10,612 nucleotides of DNA. It comes from Verrucomicrobiota bacterium (GTDB taxonomy: Bacteria; Verrucomicrobiota; Verrucomicrobiia; Limisphaerales; AV2). The translations under genes were made by a program, and so were the position numbers. Below are positions 1 to 6,326 of this stretch, one piece after another (the stretch's first letter is position 1; every line of letters begins with the position of its first letter). The notes beneath the pieces are model-generated. The model made no database searches. It had not been told where the DNA came from and worked only from the letters and a program-made list of their open reading frames with translations. The stretch covers positions 1 to 10,612 of the forward strand of contig QHOP01000430.1 in NCBI GenBank assembly GCA_003219345.1. Direction: 5' to 3'.

Positions 1-104
1 CCTTTCGCAGGCGTAGGGGCGAGCGTTTCCAGGCCGAGTTCATCAAGCAACCCTGTATCTGCAAAACTGATTCCCCGATATTTGTTGGCGACCACCAGCC
101 GCAT
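1..104 (-). CDS. N-terminal fragment of an unidentified protein, cut by the left window edge
   Basis: Reading the minus strand, an ATG at 104-102 opens a frame that stays open to the window edge (34 complete codons). The peptide begins MRLVVANKYRGISFADTG and continues with a leucine-rich acidic stretch. A near-perfect Shine-Dalgarno, AGGAGGT on the minus strand (positions 120-114), lies 9 bases before the ATG, which is the main reason to believe the gene. It is divergent from leuC, with 144 bases between the two start codons. Too little is present to assign a family. I see no signal peptide and no recognisable motif in these residues. The existence of a gene is fairly likely; its function is unknown. 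Confidence 0.55.
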   Translation of the reverse strand, partial: MRLVVANKYRGISFADTGLLDELGLETLAPTPAK

Positions 105-248
105 TGTGCACAGACCTCCTGAAGTCTTCAAGGCGGGAACCTGGAATTTGTCCGAGAACCGGGATGGGTCTTTGTAAGTGCCAGTCCCAGCCAGTTCCAT
201 TTCCCCTGTTGCAGTTGTCAGGGAGGCTGGTAACCTGTAGGACGATTC

Positions 249-1619
249 ATGACGTTGACCGAGAAAATTCTGGCGCGCGCGGCGGGCAAGGCCAAGGTGC
301 AGGCGGGCGACAATCTCTGGGTGAAAGCGGACATTTTGATGACGCACGATGTCTGCGGGCCGGGCACCATCGGCGTGTTCAAGCGCGAGTTCGGCAAGGA
401 CGCGAAAGTCTGGGACCGCAGCAAAATCGTCATTATCCCCGACCACTACATTTTTACCGCCGACTCAAAGTCGAACCGGAACGTCGATATCCTGCGCGAT
501 TTCGTCAGGGAGCAGGAAATTCCTTATTTCTACGACGTGATTGACGAGCCGAACGGCCACTGGACCTTCGACGCGACGAAAGGCCAGCTCAAGCGGCAGT
601 ACGGATCGAACTTTGCGGGCGTGTGTCACACGGCGCTGCCGCAAAAGGGTCACACGCGTCCGGGCGAAATCCTGTTTGGCACCGACTCGCACACGTGCAT
701 GGCCGGAGCGTTCAACGAATTTGCCACCGGCATCGGCAACACGGACGCCGGGTTCGTCATGGGCACGGGCAAACTCCTGTTGAAAGCGCCGGAGACAATG
801 CACTTCCGGTTCGAAGGCAGGTTGCAGCCGGGCGTGATGGCCAAGGATGTCATCCTTCATTGCATCGGCGAGATTGGTTTCGACGGCGCGACCTATCGCG
901 CGATGCAGTTTGACGGGCCGGGTGTCACCCATCTTTCCATGGACGACCGGATGACCATCGCGAACATGGCGATCGAAGCCGGCGGCAAGAACGGCATTTT
1001 TGACTTCGATGCGCAGACGCAAGCGTATGTCGATTACCGCTGCAAGTTGAACGGAACGAAGCCGAGTTACGAACCTGTGGAGCGCGACCGCGATGAAAAA
1101 TTTGTTTACGAACTGGCCGTCGATTTGTCCAAACTCGAACCGGTCGTCGCCTGTCATCCCGACCCCGGCCAGCGAAAACCAGCCCGGGAACTGGGCTACA
1201 TCAAACTCGACCGCGCTTACATCGGCTCCTGCACCGGCGGCAAGACCAGTGATTTTCTGGAATTCGCCCGCGTCATTCGCGGCAGGCGGGTGATCATCGA
1301 TACCTTCGGCGTGCCGGCGACGCCGGAGACCGTGCACGACCTCCAGTCGTCGCGCTGGGGCGACAAAACCGTCTGGGAGATTCTGGTCGATGCCGGCGTG
1401 CAAATGACCGAAAACGCCAGTTGCGCCGCGTGCCTGGGCGGGCCGACCGACACGTTCGGCCGGATGAACACACCGCTGAAGTGCATCAGCGCCACGAACC
1501 GCAATTTCCCCGGCCGCATGGGGCACAAAGAATCGCAGGTCTTTCTGGCTTCGCCGATGACCGTAGCCGCCAGCGCGATCACCGGTAAAATCACCGATCC
1601 ACGGGAATTTTTGGGCTGA
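249..1619 (+). CDS. leuC: 3-isopropylmalate dehydratase large subunit, plastid-like type
   Basis: 456 residues, of the aconitase/IPM isomerase family. With a small subunit (LeuD) it interconverts 2- and 3-isopropylmalate in leucine synthesis, in the cytoplasm, using a [4Fe-4S] cluster. Visible motifs are GTDSHTCMAGAFNEFATG, followed by a GNTD..GTGKL segment. The cluster cysteines are C328 (in IGSCTGGKTSDF), C392 and C395 (in SCAACLGG). The length fits LeuC (about 420-470). The CTGGKTSDF wording, and the C-terminal NRNFPGRMGHKESQ followed by ASPMTVAASAITGK, resemble plant plastid IPMI large subunits as I remember them more than E. coli LeuC, which has CTNGR. The ATG at 249 is preceded by AGGA at 239-242, 6 bases away. 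No leuD follows: the next gene is 240 bases on and unrelated. Homoaconitase or another aconitase-family hydratase is the alternative, but the N- and C-terminal signatures favour leucine synthesis. Confidence 0.9.
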   Translation: MTLTEKILARAAGKAKVQAGDNLWVKADILMTHDVCGPGTIGVFKREFGKDAKVWDRSKIVIIPDHYIFTADSKSNRNVDILRDFVREQEIPYFYDVIDEPNGHWTFDATKGQLKRQYGSNFAGVCHTALPQKGHTRPGEILFGTDSHTCMAGAFNEFATGIGNTDAGFVMGTGKLLLKAPETMHFRFEGRLQPGVMAKDVILHCIGEIGFDGATYRAMQFDGPGVTHLSMDDRMTIANMAIEAGGKNGIFDFDAQTQAYVDYRCKLNGTKPSYEPVERDRDEKFVYELAVDLSKLEPVVACHPDPGQRKPARELGYIKLDRAYIGSCTGGKTSDFLEFARVIRGRRVIIDTFGVPATPETVHDLQSSRWGDKTVWEILVDAGVQMTENASCAACLGGPTDTFGRMNTPLKCISATNRNFPGRMGHKESQVFLASPMTVAASAITGKITDPREFLG

Positions 1620-1668
1620 GGCGGGCGAGAGGGGGCCAAATCAAGCCAGTGCCAGGGCGCATGGGCGG

Positions 1669-1737
1669 CTAGTGGCACGGGCTCCCGCCCGGTTGCTCCA
1701 AATCAGAAACTCACGGGCGGGACACCGGTGCCACTAG
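1669..1737. repeat. REP/REPIN-like imperfect palindrome downstream of leuC
   Basis: The outer arms CTAGTGGCAC (1669-1678) and GTGCCACTAG (1728-1737) are perfect inverted copies. Inside them TCCCGCCCG (1683-1691) pairs perfectly with CGGGCGGGA (1714-1722). A 4-versus-5 base internal bulge separates the two paired blocks, and the central loop is 22 bases. The left arm can also fold alone (CGGGC-TCCC-GCCCG, 1678-1691). Two inverted copies of a GC-rich hairpin unit around a short spacer in an intergenic gap is the layout of REPIN elements. No T-tract follows, so it is a poor intrinsic terminator, although it could protect the 3' end of the leuC message. Only one copy lies in this window, so its repeated nature is inferred. 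Confidence 0.55.
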
Positions 1738-1785
1738 CATTGCAAGAAACTGAGATGCCCCAGTGCGGCCATGCGATTATTCCGT

Positions 1786-1813
1786 TTGACATTTAGCTGC
1801 AGGCACCTAAACT
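1786..1813 (+). promoter_or_regulatory. Predicted sigma70-type promoter for the FecR gene
   Basis: A perfect -35 box TTGACA (1786-1791) and a -10-like TAAACT (1808-1813, 4 of 6 consensus) are separated by 16 bases. Transcription would start near 1820, giving a leader of about 40 bases that contains AGGAG at 1847-1851, 8 bases before the ATG at 1860. It is the best promoter match I found in the window. Confidence 0.5.
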
Positions 1814-1859
1814 GCCGGTGATTCTAGTCACGACAGAAACATAACCAGGAGCAAACTTT

Positions 1860-2591
1860 ATGAAACAACGCGGACTCTTTTCGATGGTGACGGCGTGTGT
1901 TGTGGCGCTGGTCGGGGCATTTGTCGTTTCCGCCGCACAGGCTGGAGAAGCGGGCAAGGCAGTGGTTCGTTCCATTCGGGGCTCGGCGCAGTATGCCGCC
2001 GAGGGCGGGCTCTGGTTGCCGCTGAAAGTGGGCCAGGTCCTCAAGCCAGGTTCCACAGTTCGGACGGCAAATGATTCTCAAGTGGACCTCTTCATGGACC
2101 AGAACGGTCCGATCGTCCGCCTCGTGGAAAACACCACGCTGGGCATCGACAAGCTGAACTTTGAAGCCACGGGGATTGACACGATTATCGAAACTCAACT
2201 GGATCTCAAATCAGGCCGCATTCTGGGTATCGTTACGAAAATGGCGGCAGACTCCAAATACGAAATCAAGACACCCAACGGCGTCGCCGGCGTCCGCGGT
2301 ACTGAATACGACGTTTCGGCCACGAGCGTGGTGCGCGTCATCTCCGGTTCGTTGGTGGTTGTCTATGTGAAGAGCGACGGCACCGTCGTCACGCAGGTCG
2401 TGAATGCCGGCGAGATGTTCATGCCCGCGGAAGGCGCGGTCAAACCGATGCCTCACGAGGAAATCTCGCAGGTGGTTGGTGAACTCAACCAACTGCGCGG
2501 CGCGCCGACGGCTGAGTTGAAGCTTGTTGAAGCGCCGATCCGGATTTTCGTTTCTCCACTGACAGGCGAGAACAGCTCAATCCGGAAATAG
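1860..2591 (+). CDS. Secreted FecR-domain protein
   Basis: 243 residues. Residues 1-28 form a classical signal peptide: KQR, a hydrophobic core at about 10-26, and a likely cut after AQA at 28. A FecR-type domain covers roughly residues 35-190. Its hallmark GVAGVRGTEYDV sits at 141-152, after a segment (DLKSGRILG) typical of the family. There is no further membrane helix and no N-terminal anti-sigma region, so this is a free periplasmic or surface FecR-like protein rather than a FecA/FecI-type transmembrane sigma regulator. The start is supported by AGGAG 8 bases upstream, and a promoter precedes it. It is followed by a strong terminator and then a CHASE2 adenylate cyclase whose sensor domain is predicted to lie on the same side of the membrane. 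I infer that the two proteins cooperate in sensing. The ligand is unknown. Confidence 0.85.
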   Translation: MKQRGLFSMVTACVVALVGAFVVSAAQAGEAGKAVVRSIRGSAQYAAEGGLWLPLKVGQVLKPGSTVRTANDSQVDLFMDQNGPIVRLVENTTLGIDKLNFEATGIDTIIETQLDLKSGRILGIVTKMAADSKYEIKTPNGVAGVRGTEYDVSATSVVRVISGSLVVVYVKSDGTVVTQVVNAGEMFMPAEGAVKPMPHEEISQVVGELNQLRGAPTAELKLVEAPIRIFVSPLTGENSSIRK

Positions 2592-2614
2592 CGCCTGACC
2601 CGTACCCCATTCGG

Positions 2615-2648
2615 ACCCAACGCAGCCTTGTGTTGCGTTGGGTTTTTT
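2615..2648 (+). terminator. Rho-independent terminator after the FecR gene
   Basis: A perfect 10-bp stem, ACCCAACGCA (2615-2624) with TGCGTTGGGT (2634-2643), has a 9-base loop and runs into TTTTTT (2643-2648). It starts 23 bases after the FecR stop codon. Its loop and right arm overlap the longest possible reading frame of the next gene. Partial read-through would make FecR more abundant than the cyclase. Confidence 0.88.
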
Positions 2649-5020
2649 GTTATTGCCCACAGGAGTTGAAGCCCCGCTTCAAGTCCAGTTTCACCCGGAA
2701 CATACCGATACTCATCGCCGCGGTGGTGATGGTGCTGGTTTGCCTGGCCCAGGCGCTGCCGCGGTTTTTCCCGAGGTTCGATATGTTCCAGCGGCTGGAA
2801 TGGATGACGTACGACTGGAGGACGCGACTGGCAGCTAACTGGCCCCGACCTTACGCGACAAATCTGTTGGCGTGCGTGTTCATCACGGACCAGGACCTCA
2901 AGGAGATGAACGATGGCGCCTACGGCTACCGGGATAAATTCCCCTGGCCGACTCATTATTATGGAATGCTCGTGCGAGAATTGGCCAGACAAGGCGCCAA
3001 GGTTGTTGGATTTGATATGATGTTTGAACTGCTGGACCCTAAAGCGAACGTCGAGCTGCCGAACGGCACGAAAATCGAATCAGACAACTTTTTTGCCTCG
3101 CAGCTTCAACAATCCGGCAACGTTGTATTGGCGGCGGATGTTGATGGGAACGTTTTCCCCGCTGATCTGTTCCGAACGAACGCGTCGGCGGTGGGCAACA
3201 TTTTTACCCAGCAGGACCCGGACGCGGTTCTGCGGCGGGCGAAAGCTTTCACTGAGCGCAAGGTCTGGCATCCGCAAATCACCGAACGGGTGCGCCCGCT
3301 AAATTTGGATCTGGAGCACGCGCGGTTTGACAGCGACCGGGTTGTCTTCCCCCGAACGGACGGCGAGCCACCCTATGAAGCGCCGCTGAATCGGGACGGG
3401 TCGCTGCGCATCGAGGAATTGACAGGACAGAAAAGCGCCGAACCTCAGTGGCCCTATGTAGCGGAGCGGGTGTGGAATCTAGGGCTTGTCCTGGCGGCTC
3501 GCGAACTGAAGCTCGATCTGACCAAGGCAACGGTCCAACCCGATCAAATCATTCTGCGCGGCCCCGGAAGCGTGGAACGCAGAATCCCCACAGACCGACA
3601 GGGTTTCTTTTACATCGACTGGAGCCTGGGGTTCAAAGACCCGAGAATTCGGGCGCACAGGATTGCGCGGTTGATTCGTGATGACTATTGGCTCCATTGG
3701 CGGCACTGGGTCGAAACCAACGCCGTACCGCCATTCAGGGATAAAGTGGTGGTGATCGGCTCGACGGGAACCGGCGGGAACATTGCCGATTTGGGGGCGA
3801 CACCGTTGGAAAGCAAGACTCCGTTGGTGATGAAACATCTCAATGTTGCCAATTCCGTTGTTACCGGCCGGTTCATTCACCCGAGCTCCTACCGGGCTGA
3901 ATGGCTGTTGATTCTATTGATGGGCACGGTTTCGGCGCTCCTGAGCTGGAGATTGCGCGCCCTCCTCGCGTCGCTGTCGATTGTTTTGGGGATTGTGCTT
4001 TACGTCGGGTTGGGGGTTTTTTTGTTCGTGCAGTATCGCTACTGGCTCCCGCTCATCCTGCCAATGGTCGGCGCCCTGCTCATGACGCATGTTTGCATGG
4101 TGACCTACCGTGTCGTTGTCGAGCACAATGAGCGTCAGCGGATCAAATCGGTTTTTTCGAAAGTCGTTTCGCCGAATGTCGTCAACGAACTGCTGAAGGC
4201 CGAACAAATTTCACTGGGCGGCGCGCGGCGCAAGGCGACGATTTACTTTGCGGACATCCGCGGGTTCACCCGGATGACGGATGAAATTCAGGCCCAGGCC
4301 GAGGCTTATATCCGCGAGCACCTGCTGCCGCCCGCGGTTGCCGAGGCTTACCTGGATAAACAAGCCAGCGAACTGCTGGCCACGGTCAGTCTTTATCTGA
4401 GCCTGATCGCCGACACGATCAAAGAGCACAACGGCACATTCGACAAATACATTGGCGATTGTGTTCTGGCCTTTTGGGGCGCGCCGATTCCAAACGACCG
4501 GCACGCGTTGCAGTGCGTGCGCGCGGCCATCGATGCACAACGGGCCATTTATGATCTCAATCTCCAACGCGCCGCCGAAAACAAACGTCGCGAACAGGAC
4601 AATGTGGCGAGGCTGGCGGCCGGGCAGCCGCCCTATCCGCTGCTCAGGCTATTGGCGTTGGGTTCGGGAATCACCACCGGCACCGTCACGGTCGGACTGA
4701 TGGGTTCGGAGGAAAATCTCAATTATACTGTACTGGGCCGAGAAGTGAATCTGGCCAGCCGACTGGAGGGTGTTTCGGGCCGGGGCCGCATTATCATCAG
4801 CGACACCACGTATCAGGAAATCCGGCGGCTTGATCCGGACCTGGCCTCCAGATGCATCGAACTTCCGCCGCAAGAGATCAAGGGCTTTCGTGACGCGGTG
4901 AAAATCTACGAGGTTCAGTGGCGACAGATGGACACCGAAGTGCAAGCGTACGACACCGCCGTTTTAACCGCGGCCAGAGCCACGCCACCGACCGATATGA
5001 TCACGCCGGCCGGCACCTGA
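2630..5020 (+). CDS. CHASE2-domain membrane adenylate cyclase (class III)
   Basis: 796 residues from GTG 2630. Layout: short cytoplasmic N-terminus; membrane helix at about 25-42; large periplasmic CHASE2 sensor at about 45-420; three closely spaced helices at about 425-490; linker; class III cyclase domain at about 535-775. Catalytic residues are complete. Metal-binding D542 lies in FADIRGFT and D610 in KYIGD. K606 and T700 (YTVLG) occupy the adenine-selecting positions. N707 and R711 (VNLASR) are the transition-state pair. The K/T pair predicts ATP rather than GTP as substrate, making cAMP. Compared with typical bacterial catalytic domains there are insertions of about 24 residues (542-610) and 20 residues (about 655-675). 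The start is uncertain: GTG 2630 lies in the loop of the preceding terminator. The only other start preserving the first helix is TTG 2666, directly after AGGAG. Starting at ATG 2729 would cut into the helix. Confidence 0.9.
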   Translation: MLRWVFCYCPQELKPRFKSSFTRNIPILIAAVVMVLVCLAQALPRFFPRFDMFQRLEWMTYDWRTRLAANWPRPYATNLLACVFITDQDLKEMNDGAYGYRDKFPWPTHYYGMLVRELARQGAKVVGFDMMFELLDPKANVELPNGTKIESDNFFASQLQQSGNVVLAADVDGNVFPADLFRTNASAVGNIFTQQDPDAVLRRAKAFTERKVWHPQITERVRPLNLDLEHARFDSDRVVFPRTDGEPPYEAPLNRDGSLRIEELTGQKSAEPQWPYVAERVWNLGLVLAARELKLDLTKATVQPDQIILRGPGSVERRIPTDRQGFFYIDWSLGFKDPRIRAHRIARLIRDDYWLHWRHWVETNAVPPFRDKVVVIGSTGTGGNIADLGATPLESKTPLVMKHLNVANSVVTGRFIHPSSYRAEWLLILLMGTVSALLSWRLRALLASLSIVLGIVLYVGLGVFLFVQYRYWLPLILPMVGALLMTHVCMVTYRVVVEHNERQRIKSVFSKVVSPNVVNELLKAEQISLGGARRKATIYFADIRGFTRMTDEIQAQAEAYIREHLLPPAVAEAYLDKQASELLATVSLYLSLIADTIKEHNGTFDKYIGDCVLAFWGAPIPNDRHALQCVRAAIDAQRAIYDLNLQRAAENKRREQDNVARLAAGQPPYPLLRLLALGSGITTGTVTVGLMGSEENLNYTVLGREVNLASRLEGVSGRGRIIISDTTYQEIRRLDPDLASRCIELPPQEIKGFRDAVKIYEVQWRQMDTEVQAYDTAVLTAARATPPTDMITPAGT

Positions 5021-5068
5021 GCCCATTGCTGAATCCGCTTTTTCGATGGGAATCCGTTGATCGCCTGT

Positions 5069-5074
5069 TAAATT
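5069..5074 (+). promoter_or_regulatory. Possible -10 box for a leaderless coaD transcript
   Basis: TAAATT matches TATAAT at 4 of 6 bases and lies 6 bases before the coaD ATG at 5081. Transcription from it would begin at or next to the start codon. No Shine-Dalgarno and no good -35 box are present in the 60-base gap after the cyclase gene. The call is weak and rests on spacing only. Confidence 0.22.
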
Positions 5075-5080
5075 ACCGGC

Positions 5081-5566
5081 ATGCGAACGGCGATTTATCC
5101 GGGGAGTTTCGACCCATTGACCAACGGCCATCTGGATGTGATTGAGCGCGCCGCCAAATTATTTGACCGCGTCGTCGTGGCCATCGCCATCAATGAGAGC
5201 AAGAACCCGTTGTTTTCTTTGGCCGAGCGGCGCGAATTGGTTTCCCGCTCTGTCGAACACCTCAAAAACGTCGAAGCCGACACGTTCACCAGCCTTCTGG
5301 TGGACTATGTGGAACAGCGTTCCGGGCAGGCCATTATTCGCGGTTTGCGCGCGGTGTCCGACTTTGAATTTGAATTTCAGCTCGCTTTGATGAACCGTAA
5401 GCTCAACGAACGAGTCGAAACGATTTTCATGGTGCCCAAAGACACCTACACGTTTTTGAGTTCACGCATCGTCAAAGAAATCGCCCGGTTAGGCGGCGAT
5501 GTCGGCGCATTCGTGCCGCCGCATGTTAAAGAAGCGTTGAAGAAGAAGCTTTCAAAGGCGCGCTAA
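5081..5566 (+). CDS. coaD: Phosphopantetheine adenylyltransferase
   Basis: 161 residues, the usual size for bacterial CoaD. The cytoplasmic enzyme transfers AMP from ATP to 4'-phosphopantetheine, giving dephospho-CoA, the penultimate step of coenzyme A synthesis. The N-terminal YPGSFDPLTNGH carries the nucleotidyltransferase (T/H)xGH motif at T14-N-G-H17. The central RGLRAVSDFEFEFQLALMNR is a family signature. SSRIVKE at 127-133 is the ATP-binding segment near the C-terminus. It lies 60 bases after the cyclase stop and 18 bases before the DUF177 gene, so it probably leads the coaD-DUF177-rpmF unit. CoA supply fits the fatty acid genes that follow. The upstream bases hold no Shine-Dalgarno; the start is fixed by the conserved N-terminus. 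Confidence 0.96.
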   Translation: MRTAIYPGSFDPLTNGHLDVIERAAKLFDRVVVAIAINESKNPLFSLAERRELVSRSVEHLKNVEADTFTSLLVDYVEQRSGQAIIRGLRAVSDFEFEFQLALMNRKLNERVETIFMVPKDTYTFLSSRIVKEIARLGGDVGAFVPPHVKEALKKKLSKAR

Positions 5567-5584
5567 CATTTTTCCGGCTCAAAT

Positions 5585-6073
5585 ATGCCGCTGCTGATCA
5601 ACATCCGCCATTTGGAGCACAAAGCCCTGACGCTGCGCGGCCAATTGCCGGGGGCGGATCTGGACCTGAACTGTATTGACGAGATGATTCGGGTCGCTTC
5701 CCCGCTGGAGCATGACTTGCTCGTGCAACGGCACGAGCGAAGTATCCTGGTCCAGGGAAGCCTCCGACTGACCCTCGCCTGCGAGTGTGTGCGCTGCTTG
5801 AAAGCATTCGAGCACCGCCTGGAACTGGATGAATGGTCCTGTCTCCTGCCGTTGGAAGGCGAAGACAAGGTGTTGACCAGCAACGATTGCGCGGACTTGA
5901 CGCCCTATGTGCGCGAAGATATCGTCCTCGCGTTTCCGCAACATCCGTTGTGTGCGCCTGAGTGCCGCGGCTTGCAGTCAGGGCCGCGAAGCGAACCCAA
6001 GCAATCGAGTGGTGCACATGCAAGCGGAGGGTTGTCGTCTGCCTGGGCCGAACTGAACAAATTGAAATTATAG
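5585..6073 (+). CDS. DUF177/YceD-family protein
   Basis: 162 residues. YceD (DUF177) proteins are commonly encoded just before rpmF and are linked to ribosome (23S rRNA) biogenesis; the biochemical role is not firmly known. Here rpmF starts 11 bases after the stop, which supports the family call. A cysteine group C66-E-C68-VR-C71 in the middle, then C123-APE-C127, suggests metal binding. The C-terminal SSAWAELNKLKL is the typical ending. In many homologues the second cysteine pair lies in a GLCPxCG segment directly after the first. Here that place reads RGLQSGPRSEP, with no cysteines, followed by a low-complexity linker at about 130-150. No Shine-Dalgarno is visible before ATG 5585. The sequence itself is divergent, so the call rests partly on context. 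Confidence 0.82.
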   Translation: MPLLINIRHLEHKALTLRGQLPGADLDLNCIDEMIRVASPLEHDLLVQRHERSILVQGSLRLTLACECVRCLKAFEHRLELDEWSCLLPLEGEDKVLTSNDCADLTPYVREDIVLAFPQHPLCAPECRGLQSGPRSEPKQSSGAHASGGLSSAWAELNKLKL

Positions 6074-6084
6074 AAGCTGAATTT

Positions 6085-6273
6085 ATGGGCGTACCCAAGC
6101 GAAAACCATCGCGCAGCCGTCAACGCATGCGCCGGGCGTACAACAGCGTGCTGAAACTGCCTCAGTTGAGCACCTGTCCACAGTGCGCGGCTCCCTATGT
6201 TCCACACCGGGTGTGCCCGGCTTGTGGTTACTACAAAGGACGACAGGTAGTGACGGTAGAGGCCCTGGCCTGA
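6085..6273 (+). CDS. rpmF: 50S ribosomal protein L32
   Basis: 62 residues, the normal size for bL32. The N-terminus MGVPKRKPSRSRQRMRRA is the conserved basic rRNA-binding start. CPQC (C31, C34) and CPAC (C44, C47) form a complete four-cysteine zinc ribbon, so this is a zinc-containing (C+) form rather than the cysteine-less paralogue. It begins 11 bases after the DUF177 stop, in the classic DUF177-rpmF pair. The Shine-Dalgarno is poor (AGAAG at 6072-6076), so translational coupling to the upstream gene is likely. A hairpin with a U-rich tail follows at 6285. Confidence 0.97.
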   Translation: MGVPKRKPSRSRQRMRRAYNSVLKLPQLSTCPQCAAPYVPHRVCPACGYYKGRQVVTVEALA

Positions 6274-6284
6274 GTGCCGGTTTT

Positions 6285-6326
6285 AGAGCGCGGATGCGGA
6301 ATTGCTCCCTCTGCGCTCTTTTCTTT
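6285..6326 (+). terminator. Terminator-like hairpin between rpmF and plsX, touching the plsX start codon
   Basis: AGAGCGC (6285-6291) pairs with GCGCTCT (6313-6319). A G-U wobble and two more pairs extend it to about 10 bp, with a 15-base loop that can pair further (GGA with TCC). TTTTCTTT runs from 6319 to 6326 and the plsX ATG is the next base. It could terminate part of the rpmF message, act as an attenuator, or control access to the plsX start. The broken T-tract makes termination less certain than for the hairpin at 2615. Confidence 0.5.

Noticed and set aside
209..236. Possible leuC promoter TTGCAG with TAACCT, 16-base spacer
   Set aside because: Each box matches consensus at only 3 of 6 bases, which is expected by chance.
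104..544. Plus-strand frame of 146 codons overlapping the leuC start
   Set aside because: It runs out of frame through the conserved N-terminus of leuC, has low-complexity basic sequence and no ribosome binding site.
465..1526. Long minus-strand open frame (353 codons) opposite leuC
   Set aside because: It lies wholly antisense to a clearly conserved gene, has a histidine/arginine/valine-rich composition typical of GC-rich antisense frames, and shows no motif.
1620..1785. Possible small RNA or missed gene in the leuC-FecR gap
   Set aside because: Apart from the palindrome I found no credible reading frame, promoter or terminator pair.
6183..6326. Longer plsX start at 6183, inside rpmF
   Set aside because: It would add 48 residues read from rpmF in another frame and through a hairpin; the conserved PlsX N-terminus begins at 6327.
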